Shown: positions 19,217 to 27,585 of the stretch, piece after piece | Position numbering within the stretch: position 1 is the first letter of the stretch | How the letters are laid out: each line of letters starts with the position of its first letter | Source of the DNA: Pseudomonadota bacterium | GTDB lineage: Bacteria; Pseudomonadota; Alphaproteobacteria; Rhodospirillales; Magnetospirillaceae | Assembly: GCA_023426365.1 (NCBI GenBank) | Contig: JAFAAW010000003.1 | Location: forward strand, 1-64,000 | Direction: 5' to 3' | DNA: 64,000 bases | Translations under genes and position numbers: made by a program | Notes under the pieces: model-generated | Told to the model about the DNA's origin: nothing | The model's input: only the letters and a program-made list of their open reading frames with translations | Database searches by the model: none

Positions 19217-20605
19217 ATGCAGGTAACCGAGACGAATGCTGACGGCCTGAAGCGCGAGTTCAAGGTCGTCGTCCCCGCGGCGCAGCTCGAGGCGCGCACT
19301 GAAACCCGGCTGGCGGAAATCGCCCGTGAGGTGAAACTGCCCGGCTTCCGCCCCGGCAAGGTGCCCCTGAAGATCGTGCGTCAGAAGTACGGCGCGTCCA
19401 TCCTGGGCGAGGTTCTTGAAGCCGCGGTCAACGAAGGCACCGGCTCGGCCATCCAGGAAAAGGGCCTCAAGCCCGCCATGCAGCCCAAGGTCGAAATCAC
19501 CTCGTATGCCGAGGGCAAGGACCTGGAATTCACCGTGGCGCTGGAAATCCTGCCCGAAATCACCGCCATGGACTTCGCCACCCTGTCGCTCGAGCGCGAG
19601 AAGGCGCAGGTCCCCGAGACCGAGATCGCCGACACCCTCCAGCGCATCGCCGAGCGCCACGAGAGCAGCGAGACGGTCGAGCGCGCCTCGGCCGCCGGCG
19701 ACGTGGTGGTGATCGACTTCGTCGGCAAGAAGGACGGCGAGGCGTTCCCGGGCGGTTCCGCCCAGGGCTATTCGCTGAAGCTCGGCTCCAACACCTTCAT
19801 CCCCGGCTTCGAGGACCAGTTGGTCGGCAAGAAGGCCGGTGAGACGGCCGTTGTCGACGTGACCTTCCCCGAGGGCTACGGCAACGAGGATCTGGCCGGC
19901 AAGCCCGCCCAGTTCGACGTGACCGTGCACGAGGTGCGCGAGCCGAAGGCCGCCGAGATCGACGACGAGCTGGCCAAGAAGGTCGGCATGGACGGTCTGG
20001 ATGCCCTCAAGCAGGCCATCAAGGACGAGATCACCCGCGAGCTGGACGGCATCGCCCGCACCAAGCTCAAGCGCGCCCTGCTGGACCAACTGGCCGCCAA
20101 CCACGACTTCGAGGTTCCCCAGGGCATGGTGGACCAGGAGTTCGAGGCCATCTGGAAGCAGGTCGAGCAGGACAAGGAAGCCGGCCGCCTGGATCCGTCG
20201 GATGCCGGCAAGGATGACGACACCCTCAAGGCCGATTACCGCGCCCTGGCCGAGCGTCGCGTGCGCCTGGGCCTGCTCTTGGCCGATGTGGGCCAGAAGA
20301 ACGACGTCACCGTTACCCAGGACGACGTGAACAAGGCCCTGATCGAGGAAGCCCGCCGCTTCCCCGGCCAGGAACACCTGGTGTTCCAGTACTACAAGAG
20401 CAATCCCGACGCGCTGAACAGCCTGCGCGCTCCCATCTTCGAGGACAAGGTCATCGACTTCATCCTCGAACTGGCCAAGGTCGCCGACAAGGAAGTGTCG
20501 GTCGAGGATCTGCGCAAGGACCCGGATGCCGCCGACGAGGGCAAGGCCGAAGAGGCCAAGCCCAAGAAGAAGGCCACCAAGAAGAAGGCCGAATCGGCCG
20601 AGTAA
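19217..20605 (+). CDS. tig: Trigger factor (ribosome-associated chaperone / prolyl isomerase)
   Basis: The 462-residue protein has all three trigger factor domains. The N-terminal ribosome-binding domain carries the signature GFRPGKVPLKIV. The FKBP-type isomerase domain is at about 160-245 (VVIDFVGKKDGEAFPGGSA, FIPGFEDQLVGKKAGE). The long C-terminal helical chaperone domain follows. It binds nascent chains at the ribosome exit. A Lys-rich tail (KPKKKATKKKAESAE) extends the end. ATG 19217 gives the canonical MQVTET-type N terminus; the open frame further upstream runs through tRNA-Leu and is not real. It is followed by clpP, clpX and lon in the same direction, a common proteostasis block. Confidence 0.97.
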   Translation: MQVTETNADGLKREFKVVVPAAQLEARTETRLAEIAREVKLPGFRPGKVPLKIVRQKYGASILGEVLEAAVNEGTGSAIQEKGLKPAMQPKVEITSYAEGKDLEFTVALEILPEITAMDFATLSLEREKAQVPETEIADTLQRIAERHESSETVERASAAGDVVVIDFVGKKDGEAFPGGSAQGYSLKLGSNTFIPGFEDQLVGKKAGETAVVDVTFPEGYGNEDLAGKPAQFDVTVHEVREPKAAEIDDELAKKVGMDGLDALKQAIKDEITRELDGIARTKLKRALLDQLAANHDFEVPQGMVDQEFEAIWKQVEQDKEAGRLDPSDAGKDDDTLKADYRALAERRVRLGLLLADVGQKNDVTVTQDDVNKALIEEARRFPGQEHLVFQYYKSNPDALNSLRAPIFEDKVIDFILELAKVADKEVSVEDLRKDPDAADEGKAEEAKPKKKATKKKAESAE

Positions 20606-20619
20606 GGTTCGGTTACGCG

Positions 20620-20641
20620 CTGGCGGCCCTCGGGCCGCCAG
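20620..20641 (+). terminator. Hairpin downstream of tig
   Basis: A perfect 9-bp GC-rich stem (CTGGCGGCC, 20620-20628, with 20633-20641) has a CTCG tetraloop 14 nt after the tig stop. There is no T-run, so it may only attenuate. Confidence 0.5.
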
Positions 20642-21004
20642 TGTCGTATCCGGCCCCCGTTTCGCCGGACCCGACGCCCACAATCCGGTCGCGACATTGT
20701 TGCCTGCGCCGAAAGTATCAACGCGGCGCGACTTTCGAAATTCCCCGATTGCGGAAATTCGTGAAAGGGCCACATTTGTGGGTGCCGGTCGCCCTGACCG
20801 GCCTTGGCGATCCCCCCATCTGCCATGCTGGTCCGCGGCCCCTGCCGAAAGGGGCGGCCCGGCGCCGAACCGACGCCAGGGCTCGGTAGCGCGGACGGCA
20901 GGGCATGGGGGTCGGTGCGAAGAATTTGTCTGGCGGTTCCGGCCCAGGTCGGCTAGGACGGATTCCCGAACCGCCACACCCAGGACTGACGAGAAGGACG
21001 GACC
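20642..21004. other. Intergenic region upstream of clpP
   Basis: The tig-clpP gap is 399 nt overall and shows no supported gene. It includes an imperfect inverted repeat at 20732-20767 (CTTTCGAAATTCC facing GGAAATTCGTGAAAG, one mismatch and a 2-nt bulge) that could be an operator or RNA hairpin. The clpP promoter must be here, but I could not pick out a convincing sigma70 or sigma32 pair. Confidence 0.35.
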
Positions 21005-21649
21005 ATGCGCGAGAGAGATCCCATCGACCTCTATATGAATACCCTCGTGCCGATGGTGGTCGAGCAGACCAACCGGGGCGAGCGCGCCTACGACATCTAT
21101 TCGCGCCTGTTGAAGGAACGCATCATCTTCCTGACCGGCGCGGTCTTTGACGAGGTGGCCAGCCTGATCTGCGCCCAGCTTTTGTTCCTGGAATCCGAGA
21201 ACCCGTCCAAGGACATCGCCTTCTACATCAATTCGCCGGGCGGCGTGGTGACCTCGGGTCTGTCCATCTACGACACCATGCAGTACATCCGCCCGGCCGT
21301 GTCCACGGTTTGCCTGGGCCAGGCGGCGTCCATGGGGTCGCTGCTGCTGACCGCCGGCGAAAAGGGCAAGCGCTTCGCCCTGCCCAACGCCCGCGTCATG
21401 GTGCACCAGCCGTCGGGCGGCTTCCAGGGCCAGGCCACCGACATCGAGATCCACGCCCGTGAAATCCTTGCGCTGCGGGCGCGGCTCAACAATATGTACG
21501 TTCATCATACCGGCCAGCCGCTCGAGGTGATCGAGCAGGCGATGGAGCGCGACAAGTTCATGAGCGCCACCGAAGCCAAGGAATTCGGCCTGATCGACGA
21601 GGTGGTGAGCAGCCGCCCGAGCAGGGAAGGCGACACCGCCGAGGCCTGA
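21005..21649 (+). CDS. clpP: ATP-dependent Clp protease proteolytic subunit
   Basis: The 214-residue serine peptidase forms the double-heptamer chamber that degrades proteins fed by ClpX or ClpA. The catalytic triad region is visible: Ser in [14 protein letters not shown], His in [10 protein letters not shown], and the Asp-bearing segment [24 protein letters not shown] lies 8 nt before the ATG. clpX follows 166 nt downstream. The proteins act as ClpXP in the cytoplasm. Confidence 0.97.
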   Translation: MRERDPIDLYMNTLVPMVVEQTNRGERAYDIYSRLLKERIIFLTGAVFDEVASLICAQLLFLESENPSKDIAFYINSPGGVVTSGLSIYDTMQYIRPAVSTVCLGQAASMGSLLLTAGEKGKRFALPNARVMVHQPSGGFQGQATDIEIHAREILALRARLNNMYVHHTGQPLEVIEQAMERDKFMSATEAKEFGLIDEVVSSRPSREGDTAEA

Positions 21650-21815
21650 TGCCGGCGGGCGGCGGGGGCTTCCGGCCAAGCAGGTTCCGCCGCCGCCCGT
21701 TACCGCGCGCAGCCGTTGTCCGCGGCCCGGCGCGGGGTAATTTTCATTGTCTGCCGCCGATTCGTGTGGCTAACATTGCTTTCAATTGCCTGGCCGCTAT
21801 ACCAATGGAGTACCG

Positions 21816-23081
21816 ATGACCAAGTCCACGAGCGGCGATTCGAAGAACACCCTGTATTGCTCGTTCTGCGGAAAGAGCCAGCATGAGGTGCGCAAGCTGA
21901 TCGCCGGGCCGACGGTTTTCATCTGCGATGAATGCGTCGAGCTGTGCATGGACATCATCCGCGAGGAGCACAAGACCCACCTGGTCCGCTCGCGCGACGG
22001 TGTGCCGACCCCGAAGGACATCCGCGCCGTCCTCGATGACTATGTCATCGGCCAGGACCACGCGAAGAAGGTCCTGTCGGTCGCCGTGCACAATCACTAC
22101 AAGCGCCTTCAGCACGGTGGCAAGGCCAACGAGGTCGAGATCGCCAAGTCCAACATCCTGCTGGTCGGCCCCACCGGCTGCGGCAAGACGTTGCTGGCGC
22201 AGACCCTGGCCCGCATCCTCGACGTGCCCTTCACCATGGCCGACGCCACCACCCTGACCGAGGCGGGCTATGTGGGCGAGGATGTGGAGAACATCATCCT
22301 CAAGCTGCTGCAGGCCGCCGAGTACAATGTGGAGCGCGCCCAGCGCGGCATCGTCTACATCGACGAAGTGGACAAGATCAGCCGCAAGTCCGACAACCCG
22401 TCCATCACCCGCGACGTGTCGGGCGAGGGCGTGCAGCAGGCCCTGCTGAAGATCATGGAAGGCACGGTGGCCAGCGTCCCGCCCCAGGGCGGCCGCAAGC
22501 ACCCGCAGCAGGAATTCCTGCAGGTGGACACCACCAACATCCTGTTCATCTGCGGCGGCGCCTTCGCCGGCCTGGAAAAGATCATCGGTTCGCGCGGCCA
22601 GGCCACCTCGATCGGCTTTGGTGCCGAGGTGCGCGGCCCCGACGAGCGTCGGACCGGTGAAATCCTGCGCGAGGTCGAGCCGGAGGACCTGCTGAAATTC
22701 GGCCTGATCCCCGAATTCGTCGGCCGTCTGCCGGTGCTGGCCACCCTGGACGACCTGGACGTGGATGCGCTGGTGGAAATCCTGTCCAAGCCCAAGAACG
22801 CCCTGGTCAAGCAGTACCAGCGCCTGTTCGAGATGGAAGACACCAAGCTGACCTTCCAGGAGGACGCGCTCAAGGCCATTTCGGAAAAGGCGATCCAGCG
22901 CAAGACCGGCGCCCGCGGCCTGCGTTCCATCATGGAAGGCATCCTGCTGGACACCATGTTCGAACTGCCCACCCTGGACAGCGTCGAGGAAGTGGTGGTC
23001 AACAAGGAGGTGGTCGAGGGCCGCGCCCAGCCGCTCTACATCTACTCCGAGCGTCGGGAGGACGTGGGAACCAGCGCCTGA
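21816..23081 (+). CDS. clpX: ATP-dependent Clp protease ATP-binding subunit ClpX
   Basis: The 421-residue AAA+ unfoldase begins with the C4 zinc-binding dimerisation domain (CSFCGKSQ and CDECVELC in the first 50 residues). It has Walker A GPTGCGKT, Walker [11 protein letters not shown], the substrate-gripping [10 protein letters not shown] segment, and the ClpP-binding IGF loop ([10 protein letters not shown]). It recognises tagged substrates and feeds them to ClpP. ATG 21816 follows GGAG; the frame from 21786 lacks a start signal. It lies downstream of clpP and upstream of lon. Confidence 0.97.
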   Translation: MTKSTSGDSKNTLYCSFCGKSQHEVRKLIAGPTVFICDECVELCMDIIREEHKTHLVRSRDGVPTPKDIRAVLDDYVIGQDHAKKVLSVAVHNHYKRLQHGGKANEVEIAKSNILLVGPTGCGKTLLAQTLARILDVPFTMADATTLTEAGYVGEDVENIILKLLQAAEYNVERAQRGIVYIDEVDKISRKSDNPSITRDVSGEGVQQALLKIMEGTVASVPPQGGRKHPQQEFLQVDTTNILFICGGAFAGLEKIIGSRGQATSIGFGAEVRGPDERRTGEILREVEPEDLLKFGLIPEFVGRLPVLATLDDLDVDALVEILSKPKNALVKQYQRLFEMEDTKLTFQEDALKAISEKAIQRKTGARGLRSIMEGILLDTMFELPTLDSVEEVVVNKEVVEGRAQPLYIYSERREDVGTSA

Positions 23082-23131
23082 TCGGTTGCACGGGCGCCAT
23101 GGGCGCAAAAGTATTATGACCGCGAGAGAGA

Positions 23132-23148
23132 GGCCGGCACTGCCGGCC
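23132..23148 (+). terminator. Short GC hairpin after clpX
   Basis: A perfect 7-bp stem GGCCGGC (23132-23138) with GCCGGCC (23142-23148) has a 3-nt loop, 51 nt after the clpX stop and just before the putative lon promoter. There is no T-run. Confidence 0.4.
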
Positions 23149-23152
23149 CTCC

Positions 23153-23181
23153 CTTGACGAGAGAGGGGAGACGCCTAGGTA
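23153..23181 (+). promoter_or_regulatory. Candidate lon promoter (heat-shock-like -35)
   Basis: CTTGAC (23153-23158) resembles the -35 of alphaproteobacterial RpoH promoters (CTTGAA). Overlapping TTGACG (23154-23159) is also near the sigma70 consensus. TAGGTA lies 16 nt further on, with TATATC slightly downstream. Position 75-100 nt before lon fits, but the -10 match is poor. Confidence 0.3.
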
Positions 23182-23256
23182 TATCCCTTAGGCACAGTTC
23201 CAGAGTGTTTTACCAGTCGGCCGCCCAAGCCGCGGCCGCATACGTCAAGAGGCAGC

Positions 23257-25656
23257 ATGGCCGAAATCGCACGTGACGACGTTTTCCCGGTTCTTCCCCT
23301 CCGAGACATCGTCGTCTTCCCGCACATGATCGTCCCGCTGTTCGTCGGCCGTGAGAAGTCGGTCCGCGCGCTGGAAGACGTCATGCGCGAGGACAAGCAG
23401 ATCCTGCTGGTGGCCCAGAAGAACGCGGCCCAGGACGATCCCACCACTGATGACATCTACACCGTGGGCACCGTGTCCACGGTCCTGCAACTGCTGAAAC
23501 TGCCCGACGGCACCGTCAAGGTGCTGGTCGAGGGCAGCCGCCGCGCCAAGATCACCGGCTTTACCGACAATCCCAATTTCTTCCAGGCGGTCGCCGAGGT
23601 CATGGATGACCGCGAGGGCGAGACCCAGGAGCTGGAAGCGCTGTCGCGTTCGGTGGTCAGCCAGTTCGAGCAGTACATCAAGCTCAACAAGAAGATTCCG
23701 CCGGAAGTGCTGGTCTCGGTCAACCAGATCGAGGACCCCGGCAAGCTGGCCGACACGGTCGCTTCGCACCTGTCGCTCAAGATCGCCGAGAAGCAGGAGC
23801 TTCTGGAGTGCGAGACCATCGCCGAGCGGCTGGAGCGGGTCTATTCCTACATGGAGGGCGAGATCGGCGTCCTCCAGGTGGAAAAGAAGATCCGCAACCG
23901 CGTCAAGCGGCAGATGGAAAAGACCCAGCGCGAGTACTATCTGAACGAGCAGCTCAAGGCCATTCAGAAGGAGCTGGGCGAGACCGAGGACGGCAAGGAC
24001 GAGACCGCCGAGCTGGAGGAGCGCATCAAGAAGACGCGCCTGTCCAAGGAAGCGAGCGAGAAGGCCATGGCCGAGCTGAAGAAGCTCAAATCCATGAGCC
24101 CGATGTCGGCCGAGGCCACCGTGGTGCGCAACTACCTGGATTGGCTCCTGTCGATTCCGTGGAAGAAGCGGACCAAGGTCAAGAAGGACATCAAGCTGGC
24201 CGAGAAGATTCTCGACGCCGAGCATTACGGCCTGGAGAAGGTCAAGGAACGCATCATCGAGTACCTGGCGGTGCAGACCCGCACCGACAAGGTCAAGGGG
24301 CCCATCCTGTGCCTGGTCGGCCCGCCCGGCGTGGGCAAGACCTCGCTCGGCAAGTCCATGGCCACCGCCACCGGGCGCAATTTCGTGCGCATCTCGCTGG
24401 GCGGCGTGCGTGACGAGGCCGAGGTGCGCGGTCACCGCCGCACCTATATCGGCTCCATGCCTGGCAAGGTCATCCAGGGCATGAAGAAGGCGAAGTCGTC
24501 CAACCCGCTGTTCCTGCTCGACGAGATCGACAAGCTGGGCGCGGATTGGCGCGGCGACCCGTCCTCGGCCCTGCTGGAAGTGCTGGACCCCGAGCAGAAC
24601 GCCACCTTCAACGACCATTACCTGGAGGTCGATTACGACCTGTCCGACGTAATGTTCGTCACCACCGCCAATTCCCTGCGCATGCCCCAGCCCCTGCTGG
24701 ACCGCATGGAGGTGATCCGGCTGTCGGGCTACACCGAGGACGAGAAGGTGGAGATCGCCAAGCGCCACCTGCTGGCCAAGGTCACCAAGGCCGCCGGTCT
24801 GGCGAAGGAAGAGATCAACATCACCGACGACGCCATCCGCGACCTGTGCCGTTACTACACCCGCGAGGCGGGCGTGCGTAACCTGGAGCGCGAATTGGCC
24901 AATCTGGCCCGCAAGGCGACCACCGAGATCGTCTCCAAGGGCAAGAAGAAGGTCACCATCAACGCCAGGAATCTGGAAAAGTATGCCGGCGTCCGCCGCT
25001 ACCGCTATGGCGAGGCTGAGCTGGAGGACATGGTGGGCGGCGTGACCGGTCTGGCCTGGACCGAGGTGGGCGGCGAGCTGCTGACCATCGAGGCGGTCAC
25101 CATGCCCGGCAAGGGCAATTTCAGCATCACCGGCAAGCTGGGCGACGTGATGCAGGAATCGGTGCAGGCGGCGCGCTCCTACGTGCGGTCGCGCTCGGTC
25201 AGCTTGGGCATCAAGCCGACGGTGTTCGAAAAGCGCGACATCCACGTCCACGTGCCCGAGGGCGCCACGCCCAAGGACGGCCCGTCCGCCGGCATCGCCA
25301 TGTGCACGGCCATCGTGTCCGCGCTGACCGGCATTGCGGTGCGCAAGGACGTGGCGATGACCGGCGAGGTGACCTTGCGCGGTCGCGTGCTGCCCATCGG
25401 CGGCCTCAAGGAGAAGCTGCTGGCGGCGTTGCGCGGCGGTCTCAAGACCGTTCTCATCCCCAAGGAGAACGAGAAGGATCTGGCCGAAATCCCGGACAAC
25501 GTGAAAAAGAACTTGGAGATCGTCCCGGTCGCCACGGTGGACGAGGTGCTGTCGCGCGCGCTGACCCGTCTGCCGGTTCCCATCGAGTGGGAGGAGCCGG
25601 CCGAGGCTGCCCCCGCCGTGGGCAAGGATGCCGAACTGACGGTCATCACCCACTAA
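23257..25656 (+). CDS. lon: ATP-dependent Lon protease (endopeptidase La)
   Basis: The 799-residue protein has the full LonA layout. It has an N-terminal substrate-recognition domain (about 10-200) and a helical linker. The AAA+ module carries Walker [14 protein letters not shown] and Walker [11 protein letters not shown]. The C-terminal peptidase has the Ser-Lys dyad: Ser in [11 protein letters not shown] and Lys in [13 protein letters not shown]. It degrades misfolded and regulatory proteins. The start follows an AGAGG stretch. A strong terminator follows, separating it from hupB. Confidence 0.98.
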   Translation: MAEIARDDVFPVLPLRDIVVFPHMIVPLFVGREKSVRALEDVMREDKQILLVAQKNAAQDDPTTDDIYTVGTVSTVLQLLKLPDGTVKVLVEGSRRAKITGFTDNPNFFQAVAEVMDDREGETQELEALSRSVVSQFEQYIKLNKKIPPEVLVSVNQIEDPGKLADTVASHLSLKIAEKQELLECETIAERLERVYSYMEGEIGVLQVEKKIRNRVKRQMEKTQREYYLNEQLKAIQKELGETEDGKDETAELEERIKKTRLSKEASEKAMAELKKLKSMSPMSAEATVVRNYLDWLLSIPWKKRTKVKKDIKLAEKILDAEHYGLEKVKERIIEYLAVQTRTDKVKGPILCLVGPPGVGKTSLGKSMATATGRNFVRISLGGVRDEAEVRGHRRTYIGSMPGKVIQGMKKAKSSNPLFLLDEIDKLGADWRGDPSSALLEVLDPEQNATFNDHYLEVDYDLSDVMFVTTANSLRMPQPLLDRMEVIRLSGYTEDEKVEIAKRHLLAKVTKAAGLAKEEINITDDAIRDLCRYYTREAGVRNLERELANLARKATTEIVSKGKKKVTINARNLEKYAGVRRYRYGEAELEDMVGGVTGLAWTEVGGELLTIEAVTMPGKGNFSITGKLGDVMQESVQAARSYVRSRSVSLGIKPTVFEKRDIHVHVPEGATPKDGPSAGIAMCTAIVSALTGIAVRKDVAMTGEVTLRGRVLPIGGLKEKLLAALRGGLKTVLIPKENEKDLAEIPDNVKKNLEIVPVATVDEVLSRALTRLPVPIEWEEPAEAAPAVGKDAELTVITH

Positions 25657-25681
25657 GCCTCCGACTTAGGTCCAAGGCATG

Positions 25682-25713
25682 AAATGGCCGCCGGCAAGCC
25701 CGGCGGCCATTTT
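25682..25713 (+). terminator. Rho-independent terminator of lon
   Basis: A perfect 13-bp stem (25682-25694 with 25700-25712) has a 5-nt loop. The 3' arm ends in TTTT, 26 nt after the lon stop. Confidence 0.8.
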
Positions 25714-25809
25714 CAATCCACGGGTGTGCGACTTCCGTGTGTGCGTATTTACCGCAGTGTAATTAGCTCAAAAACGGCGGAAATCCGCGCTTTTCCTGCG
25801 GAATGCGCA

Positions 25810-25838
25810 TTGACGCTTCACGACCTGGGATTTAGACT
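25810..25838 (+). promoter_or_regulatory. Putative sigma70 promoter of hupB
   Basis: TTGACG (25810-25815) and TAGACT (25833-25838) are spaced by exactly 17 nt, about 70 nt upstream of the HU start codon. The predicted leader is about 60 nt. Confidence 0.6.
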
Positions 25839-25906
25839 TGCCCCTATTAGATGGGTATTTTGCCGGGCGGCGCGGCCGGACCGGCGCACATAGAGGGGGC
25901 CTTCAG

Positions 25907-26179
25907 GTGAACAAGAACGATCTCGTGACCGCTGTGGCCAACAGCTCCGGCCTGTCCAAGTCCGATGCCGCCAAGGCGGTCGATGGTGTGTTTGACGCGA
26001 TCACCGGCGCGCTGCAGTCCGGCGACGAGGTTCGCCTGGTCGGTTTCGGCACCTTCGCCGTGGCGGCCCGCGCCGCTTCCGAGGGCCGCAATCCCCGCAC
26101 CGGCGAGAAGATCACGATCGCCGCCTCCAAGCAGCCCAAGTTCAAGGCCGGCAAGGGCCTGCGCGACGCGGTGCAGTGA
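25907..26179 (+). CDS. hupB: DNA-binding protein HU (beta type)
   Basis: The 90-residue nucleoid protein is of standard HU length. It begins with the dimerising helices (NKNDLVTAVANSSGLSKSDA) and has the GFGTFAV turn. The DNA-inserting beta-arm contains the conserved RNPRTGEKI with its intercalating proline, and it ends KFKAGKGLRDAV. It bends and compacts DNA as a dimer. The start is a GTG at 25907 behind GAGGGGG; an earlier in-frame start at 25838 overlaps the promoter. It lies directly downstream of lon, as in many proteobacteria. Confidence 0.97.
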   Translation: MNKNDLVTAVANSSGLSKSDAAKAVDGVFDAITGALQSGDEVRLVGFGTFAVAARAASEGRNPRTGEKITIAASKQPKFKAGKGLRDAVQ

Positions 26180-26204
26180 CCGAGCACGGGTGACGATTTC
26201 CAGG

Positions 26205-26236
26205 CGCCGGCCGCGGGTTCGCGGCCGGCGTTTTTT
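26205..26236 (+). terminator. Rho-independent terminator of hupB
   Basis: A perfect 11-bp GC stem (26205-26215 with 26220-26230) has loop GGTT and is followed by six T residues. This is a textbook intrinsic terminator. Confidence 0.92.
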
Positions 26237-26289
26237 ATCGCCATCGCTTGGTTGTTTTTTTCATCGAAGCCCCTTATGAAGGGGCCTCC

Positions 26290-26365
26290 GGGCGGTTAGC
26301 TCAGTTGGTAGAGCATATCGTTTACACCGATAGGGTCGGCGGTTCGAACCCGTCACCGCCCACCA
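26290..26365 (+). tRNA. tRNA-Val (anticodon TAC), integration site of the island
   Basis: The 76-nt cloverleaf has acceptor GGGCGGT/ACCGCCC, discriminator A, encoded CCA and anticodon loop TTTACAC giving UAC. T-loop GTTCGAACC is canonical. Its last 17 nt, plus AG beyond the CCA, are repeated at 34487-34505. The gene is intact, so the element restored its 3' end on integration. Confidence 0.97.
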
Positions 26366-26367
26366 AG
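26349..26367 (+). repeat. attL: 19-bp direct repeat in the tRNA-Val 3' end
   Basis: CCCGTCACCGCCCACCAAG spans the last T-stem bases, the acceptor strand and CCA of tRNA-Val. The identical sequence occurs at 34487-34505. It is the expected crossover region for a tRNA-targeting tyrosine integrase. Confidence 0.88.
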
Positions 26368-26396
26368 CCTTTAAGGCGTTGATTTCACTGTGATCC

Positions 26397-26442
26397 CAAG
26401 TGTGGGGGTGTACTCCGTTAGCACACCTTCACGTCACACTTG
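26397..26442. repeat. Nested inverted repeat just inside attL
   Basis: Outer arms CAAGTGTG (26397-26404) and CACACTTG (26435-26442) enclose inner arms GGTGT (26407-26411) and ACACC (26423-26427). It lies 30 nt from attL and downstream of the HEPN-like gene on the minus strand. It could be a terminator, a cruciform, or binding sites for integrase or an excisionase. About 27 nt further on is a compact hairpin (CCCGTCC/GGACGGG, 26469-26485). Confidence 0.5.
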
Positions 26443-26629
26443 ATAATCCGCCTCCCGACCGAAATCAACCCGTCCCCAGGACGGGGCGCAGCCCAGCCGT
26501 TCCCAGACCATGCCCGCCAGGGCCGTTTTTCGGGCCGTGGAGCGGGTAAAGCTATTCCGTCGCCATTCGGGTATCCCGCAGGGCCGGGGGCTGCCAGCGG
26601 CGTTCTGAGGCGGTTGATTGGGAAAAGGG

Positions 26630-27445
26630 CTATCGGCGTTGCCGTTCCAGCCAGCAGCGGTCTTCCAATGCGCAATCTCGGGATTTGGTGCGTATTATGC
26701 CGCCCACTGGTGGAAGCGCAAGATTGCCCATTAGAAATGCTGTCAGAATTTCCGAGTTAATGAGCTTTGGTTGCTGAATGCGATAAGCGGCTACAAGTTC
26801 TTCTGTCAGTATGAAGGCGTCATCAATGAAAAACCGGCGAACTGATGGGGTGCGATTTCTCTTTGGTATGTATCTGCTGGAGTGGGATTGGAAAAGAGGT
26901 GCGCCGCAATAGGTTACGTGATCGACTTGCCTCATGGAATGGTTAAATTCATTTCGCGTTTCTACGATTTTATCGAGCGCATCCAATGCTGAATTACTCA
27001 ATAGATCGGCTTTTCGCACATCCTTGCGTAAGTCTCCAAGGGTGAGTTTGTCGAACGGCTTTCCGGGAGTGCTGTGAACCTCGTGCAGTTTCAGGAGTTT
27101 GTACAAGGCAAGCTCCAACATGCAGAAGAACCGCCGTAGCTCTGTGTCACTGATTTCAAAGCGGGAGGGCATCAACTCATTGACGAATGGTAGACGCTCA
27201 CCGGTATGGCGGTTAACCTTAACAAATGAACTCCCCTCGCAGCCCCACGGCGTAACGAGTATCCACTCCCCGTCTCCTAGGAACAAAATGTAGGGGGAAG
27301 GGTTCATCGCATATAGGAGGGCGCCTAAGGCACCGACTTCATCTTCAATTGTCCCCGCAACTACTTTCTGAAGTTGCTCGCGCTCAGGTAGGCCCAGTCC
27401 CGAGGCTTCAATGAGGCTTGACCATACAGTGCGGCGACGTGCCAT
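26630..27445 (-). CDS. HEPN-like protein (RNxxxH motif), candidate third component of the SIR2-HerA locus
   Basis: This 271-residue protein has no family I can name with confidence. Residues about 96-225 are predicted all-helical and contain RNEFNH at 164-169. This matches the RNxxxH active-site motif of HEPN ribonucleases found in toxin-antitoxin, Abi and CRISPR effectors, where such domains cut RNA. The N-terminal 90 residues appear alpha/beta (ILFLGDGEWILVTPWG) and could be a sensor or dimer module. There is no signal peptide or membrane helix. AGGGA precedes the ATG by about 9 nt. It lies 140 nt downstream of herA on the same strand, with a 7-bp hairpin between, so co-transcription is likely but could be attenuated. 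It may be part of the defence system or an independent island gene. RNase activity is inference. Confidence 0.7.
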   Translation of the reverse strand: MARRRTVWSSLIEASGLGLPEREQLQKVVAGTIEDEVGALGALLYAMNPSPYILFLGDGEWILVTPWGCEGSSFVKVNRHTGERLPFVNELMPSRFEISDTELRRFFCMLELALYKLLKLHEVHSTPGKPFDKLTLGDLRKDVRKADLLSNSALDALDKIVETRNEFNHSMRQVDHVTYCGAPLFQSHSSRYIPKRNRTPSVRRFFIDDAFILTEELVAAYRIQQPKLINSEILTAFLMGNLALPPVGGIIRTKSRDCALEDRCWLERQRR

Positions 27446-27557
27446 GGGCGATTTCCCTTGCCATGGTGACTTGTGGACGACAGGGGTGGGCTTTCACCCG
27501 AAATCAACTTTCCTCTGAGTGGGAAACATCATCTCGTTGCCCGGTACGGGGTTTGGC

Positions 27558-27579
27558 TGCCCGCGTCGCTGTGCGGGCA
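27558..27579 (-). other. Hairpin between herA and the HEPN-like gene
   Basis: A perfect 7-bp stem (TGCCCGC 27558-27564 with GCGGGCA 27573-27579) and 8-nt loop lie 6 nt beyond the herA stop. No U-run follows on the minus strand, so it may attenuate or stabilise the message rather than fully terminate it. Confidence 0.45.
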
Positions 27580-27585
27580 TGGGGC

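Noticed and set aside
21776..21803. TTGCTT-N16-TATACC as clpX promoter
   Set aside because: Transcription would start within a few bases of the ATG and lose the SD at 21807-21810.
26418..26760. Overlapping plus and minus ORFs of 85-106 codons inside the left end of the island
   Set aside because: Both are short, overlap hairpins or the HEPN-like gene, have no start signals and show no domain character.
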